From GCA-002727735 sp038134525 (GTDB lineage Bacteria; Bacteroidota; Bacteroidia; Flavobacteriales_D; Parvicellaceae): a stretch of DNA of 64,000 nucleotides. The notes below the pieces were generated by a model that searched no databases, was not told the DNA's origin, and was given only the letters and a program-made list of their open reading frames with translations. Below are positions 61,281 to 64,000 of the stretch, piece after piece. The DNA lies in the NCBI GenBank assembly GCA_038134525.1, contig JAYPVI010000002.1:124001-188000 (forward strand), read 5' to 3'. Both the position numbers and the translations under genes were made by a program. Each line of letters begins with the position of its first letter. Position 1 is the first letter of the stretch.

Positions 61281-63174
61281 ATTGTGCCCCATGTATAATT
61301 TCCTGTACAACGTTTGGATCTAATAAAGTTGAGGTATCACCTAAATTTGAGGTGTCACCTTCTGCTACCTTTCTTAAAATTCGCCTCATTATCTTGCCTG
61401 ATCTCGTTTTTGGCAAGCCCGAAACAAATTGAATTTTATCAGGTTTTGCAATAGGTCCTATTTCTTTCGTAACCGTATTTAATATTTCTTTTTTTAACTC
61501 ATCATTCCCTTTTTGTGATGAATCTATTATAACATAAGCGTAAATACCTTGACCTTTAATATCATGAGGGTACCCCACAACTGCACTTTCCACAACACTT
61601 GCATGTTCATTTATTCCATTTTCTACCTCAGCTGTTCCCATTCTATGACCTGACACATTAATTACATCATCAACTCTTCCTGTAATTCTATAAAATCCTT
61701 CTGCATCTCTTCTGCACCCATCACCTGTAAAATACATACCCGGATAAGTAGAAAAATATACTTGTTTACATCTTTCATGATCTCCATAAGTGGTTCTTAT
61801 CATACTTGGCCATGGGAATTTTATACATAAATTTCCTTCAATATCATTTCCAGAAATCTCTTTGCCATTGGCATCAACCAAGCAAGGTTGAATTCCGGGA
61901 AGTGGCAACGTAGCAAATGTGGGCTTCATCTTTGTTATATGAGCTAGTGGTGAAATCATTATACCACCTGTCTCCGTTTGCCACCAAGTATCAACTATCC
62001 AACATTTTTCATTACCAATATTTTTGTAATACCAATCCCAAGCTTCTTCATTTATGGGTTCTCCTACACTACCCAATGTTTTTAGACAACTTAAATCATA
62101 TTTTTTAATAAATTCTGTACCAAAAGCTTGTAAAGCCCTTATTGCTGTAGGGGCCGTGTAGAAAATATTTACTTTATGTTTCTCGCAAATTTCCCAAAAT
62201 CTTCCTGCATCAGGAAAAGTAGGAACACCTTCAAACATAAGCGTGGTTGCACCAGCTAAAAGCGGTCCATAAATTATATATGAATGACCTGTTATCCATC
62301 CAATATCTGCAGTACACCAATAGACGTCATTATCTTCATATTGAAAAACATTTCTAAAACTATATTCAGCATAAACCATGTATCCACCACAATGATGCTG
62401 AACTCCTTTTGGCTTACCTGTTGATCCTGAAGTATACAGTACAAATAAAGGATCCTCTGAATCCATTTTTTCTGCCATACATTTAGAATCAACTTTACTT
62501 AATTCTTTGTGCCACCATAAGTCTCTACCATTCTTCATATTAACTGACTGGCCAGTTCTATTTAAAACAATACAAGTTTTTATTGTTGGGCAATGCTGAA
62601 GAGCATCATCTGCAATATCTTTCAAACAGAGTTGTTTTGTCCCGCGGAATAACCCATCACTAGTTAACAATATATTACAATCAGCATCATTAATTCTATC
62701 GGCAAGCGCTTTAGCTGAAAAACCTGCAAAAACTACCGAATGAATAGCGCCAATTCGGGCACAAGCCAAGGTAGCGATAGCCAACTCAGGAACCATGGGC
62801 ATATAAAGGCATATACGATCTCCCTTTTTAGCTCCATTATTTATTAAAACGTTGGAAAATTCACATACGCGTTGGTGCAGTTCACTGTAAGTTATTGAAA
62901 TGGCATCATCATTAGGGTCATTAGGCTCCCAAATAATAGCGATATCACTTCCTTTTTTTTCAAGATGCCTATCTAAACAGTTTTCAGTAATATTCAATTT
63001 CCCGTTAACAAACCAATTTACATCTGGAGTATTAAATTCCCAATCAAGAACTTTATCCCATTTTGATTTCCACAAAAATGTTGATGCAATTTCAGCCCAA
63101 AATGCTTCTGGATTTTCTACACTTTTATTATAAGCTGTGGTGTATTCAGCAAAACTATTAATCTTGTTCATCAT
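61279..63174 (-). CDS. acs: acetyl-CoA synthetase (AMP-forming)
   Basis: Activates acetate to acetyl-CoA. 631 aa. AMP-binding P-loop LYTSGSTGKPKGVQHHCGGY (about residues 248-267), WCTADIGWITGHSYIIYGPLLAG (about 286-308), VDTWWQTETGGIMISP (about 395-410), YFTGDGCRRDAEGFYRITGRVDDVINVSGHRMGTAEVE (about 481-518), and the C-terminal acetylation-controlled Lys in LPKTRSGKIMRRILRK (about 589-604). Would return acetate and beta-oxidation by-products to acetyl-CoA. Confidence 0.96.
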   Translation of the reverse strand: MMNKINSFAEYTTAYNKSVENPEAFWAEIASTFLWKSKWDKVLDWEFNTPDVNWFVNGKLNITENCLDRHLEKKGSDIAIIWEPNDPNDDAISITYSELHQRVCEFSNVLINNGAKKGDRICLYMPMVPELAIATLACARIGAIHSVVFAGFSAKALADRINDADCNILLTSDGLFRGTKQLCLKDIADDALQHCPTIKTCIVLNRTGQSVNMKNGRDLWWHKELSKVDSKCMAEKMDSEDPLFVLYTSGSTGKPKGVQHHCGGYMVYAEYSFRNVFQYEDNDVYWCTADIGWITGHSYIIYGPLLAGATTLMFEGVPTFPDAGRFWEICEKHKVNIFYTAPTAIRALQAFGTEFIKKYDLSCLKTLGSVGEPINEEAWDWYYKNIGNEKCWIVDTWWQTETGGIMISPLAHITKMKPTFATLPLPGIQPCLVDANGKEISGNDIEGNLCIKFPWPSMIRTTYGDHERCKQVYFSTYPGMYFTGDGCRRDAEGFYRITGRVDDVINVSGHRMGTAEVENGINEHASVVESAVVGYPHDIKGQGIYAYVIIDSSQKGNDELKKEILNTVTKEIGPIAKPDKIQFVSGLPKTRSGKIMRRILRKVAEGDTSNLGDTSTLLDPNVVQEIIHGAQ

Positions 63175-63213
63175 AAAATTTCATTTAAACTAGCTTCAAA
63201 AAAATGAATTAAA

Positions 63214-64000
63214 CTAATCTAAAAATAACCATTTTAATCCAAACTTGAAATATCTATCAGGTTGAGGATAATGTAGTGAAGTAAAATAACGAAAACCTAG
63301 TAAGCCAGCATTAATATGAGAAAGCATGGTGAAAATAGTGACATTTTTAATTTCGGCCTTAGCAATAAAGTCTGCAATAATATAAGACTCTTGTTCTCTT
63401 TTATTTGAAACCAAAAACTGATTTATCTGGGGGCTATATTCCATTAAATTAAAAACGGAAAAACTTCTTGCTCTAAAACCAACAAATAACTTCGAATTAC
63501 TTTTAGAATGAAGAAATTTGTAATAATAACTGGAATAAGCCAACCATTTAGGAAGCTGATATATTGATAATCCACCTTGATATTGATGAATTAACTCAAT
63601 GTTAAAATCGAATTTCTTTTTATGAATTTGATACTGAACGCCATTTTGTAGAATTTGAACTGTGTCTAAAGAAGAAATTCGAGATAAATCAGGATTAAAA
63701 TAAATGGGATTTTTGATCCAGAATTGATTAGATTTTATCCTAAAATTTCCAAATCCTAAAGAGGATTTAAAACTAAAATAATACACATCATTTACTGAGT
63801 TGTTCCAAATCATGTGATTACTATTGAATTGATTAAATACATAATTTGGAGTAATTCTTTTTGCATTTAAGGTGCTTTTAAAAATAACCTGCTTAAAAAG
63901 CGACCTTGAGTAATCAAAGTGCAAATCAAAATTATTCTTTCTGAATCCAAATGGTGTGAAACGAGCTAAGACTTTAAAATTAGAATGGGGTGTATTGTAG
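63214..64000 (-). CDS. putative porin, N-terminal part beyond window edge
   Basis: The reading frame stays open to the right edge, so the gene is truncated; a TTG at 63924 is only an in-frame codon. About 260 C-terminal residues are visible, built of alternating beta strands rich in Tyr, Phe and Asn, ending in HYPQPDRYFKFGLKWLFLD. That ending fits the Bacteroidetes putative porin (Porin_10) pattern, where barrels close with a YPxPxRxFxFGLxWxF strand. Outer-membrane location inferred. Confidence 0.65.
   Translation of the reverse strand, partial: YNTPHSNFKVLARFTPFGFRKNNFDLHFDYSRSLFKQVIFKSTLNAKRITPNYVFNQFNSNHMIWNNSVNDVYYFSFKSSLGFGNFRIKSNQFWIKNPIYFNPDLSRISSLDTVQILQNGVQYQIHKKKFDFNIELIHQYQGGLSIYQLPKWLAYSSYYYKFLHSKSNSKLFVGFRARSFSVFNLMEYSPQINQFLVSNKREQESYIIADFIAKAEIKNVTIFTMLSHINAGLLGFRYFTSLHYPQPDRYFKFGLKWLFLD

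Overview
The window is a low-GC chromosomal segment of a Bacteroidota bacterium, most likely a Flavobacteriales member. Evidence: a complete gliding/type IX secretion core (porP-like, gldK, gldL, gldM, gldN) plus gldA, a secreted protein with a type IX sorting tail, a Bacteroidetes-type SAM-II riboswitch before metK, and several promoters of the Bacteroidetes form (TTG or TTTG, about 20 nt, TAnnTTTG). A marine Crocinitomicaceae-like lineage is a guess, not a demonstrated placement. No integrase, transposase, phage gene, CRISPR array or rRNA is seen.

Layout. 0-7.1 kb: end of anmK, a Glu/Leu/Phe/Val dehydrogenase, NhaD antiporter, an exbB-exbD-exbD-tonB energy-transduction operon and folC. 7.1-11.4 kb: two tandem tRNA-Val genes, then an accessory stretch of small membrane or secreted proteins, noncoding DNA with inverted repeats, a Cys/Lys-rich micro-ORF and an exported isoaspartyl peptidase. 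11.4-20.6 kb: a large repeat-containing secreted protein, then housekeeping genes (mazG-like, dtd, rsgA, gldA, SAM-II/metK, der, era) and an initiator-like tRNA-Met. 20.6-25 kb: a GC-richer block with a GH13 amylase, a GH43 glycosidase and a serine hydrolase.

25-42.8 kb is the most interesting part: a TetR regulator followed by twelve co-directional, touching or overlapping genes. They encode both subunits of a biotin-dependent acyl-CoA carboxylase, an enoyl-CoA hydratase, a beta-keto acid cleavage enzyme (BKACE), a DECR/PECR-type SDR, three acyl-CoA dehydrogenases (one fused to an SCP2 lipid-carrier domain), a long-chain acyl-CoA ligase, a fatty-aldehyde dehydrogenase-like enzyme, an HSDL2-like SDR and a phytoene-desaturase-like flavoprotein. 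A divergent pair (fatty acid 2-hydroxylase, SRPBCC protein) follows, and its promoter carries nearly the same 18-bp putative operator as the TetR promoter. The content resembles the Pseudomonas Atu acyclic-terpene pathway combined with homologues of animal peroxisomal phytol/branched-lipid enzymes. My inference is a catabolic system for isoprenoid or other beta-methyl-branched lipids.

42.8-64 kb: an ABC-F ATPase, the T9SS operon, an arginase-fold protein that has lost metal ligands, topA, a miaB / sigma54-type activator / lptE / TPR / secG operon, groES-groEL, acs and the C-terminal part of a putative porin running off the edge. A TGACA/TGTCA palindrome sits on the miaB promoter and similar half-sites crowd the groES upstream region.
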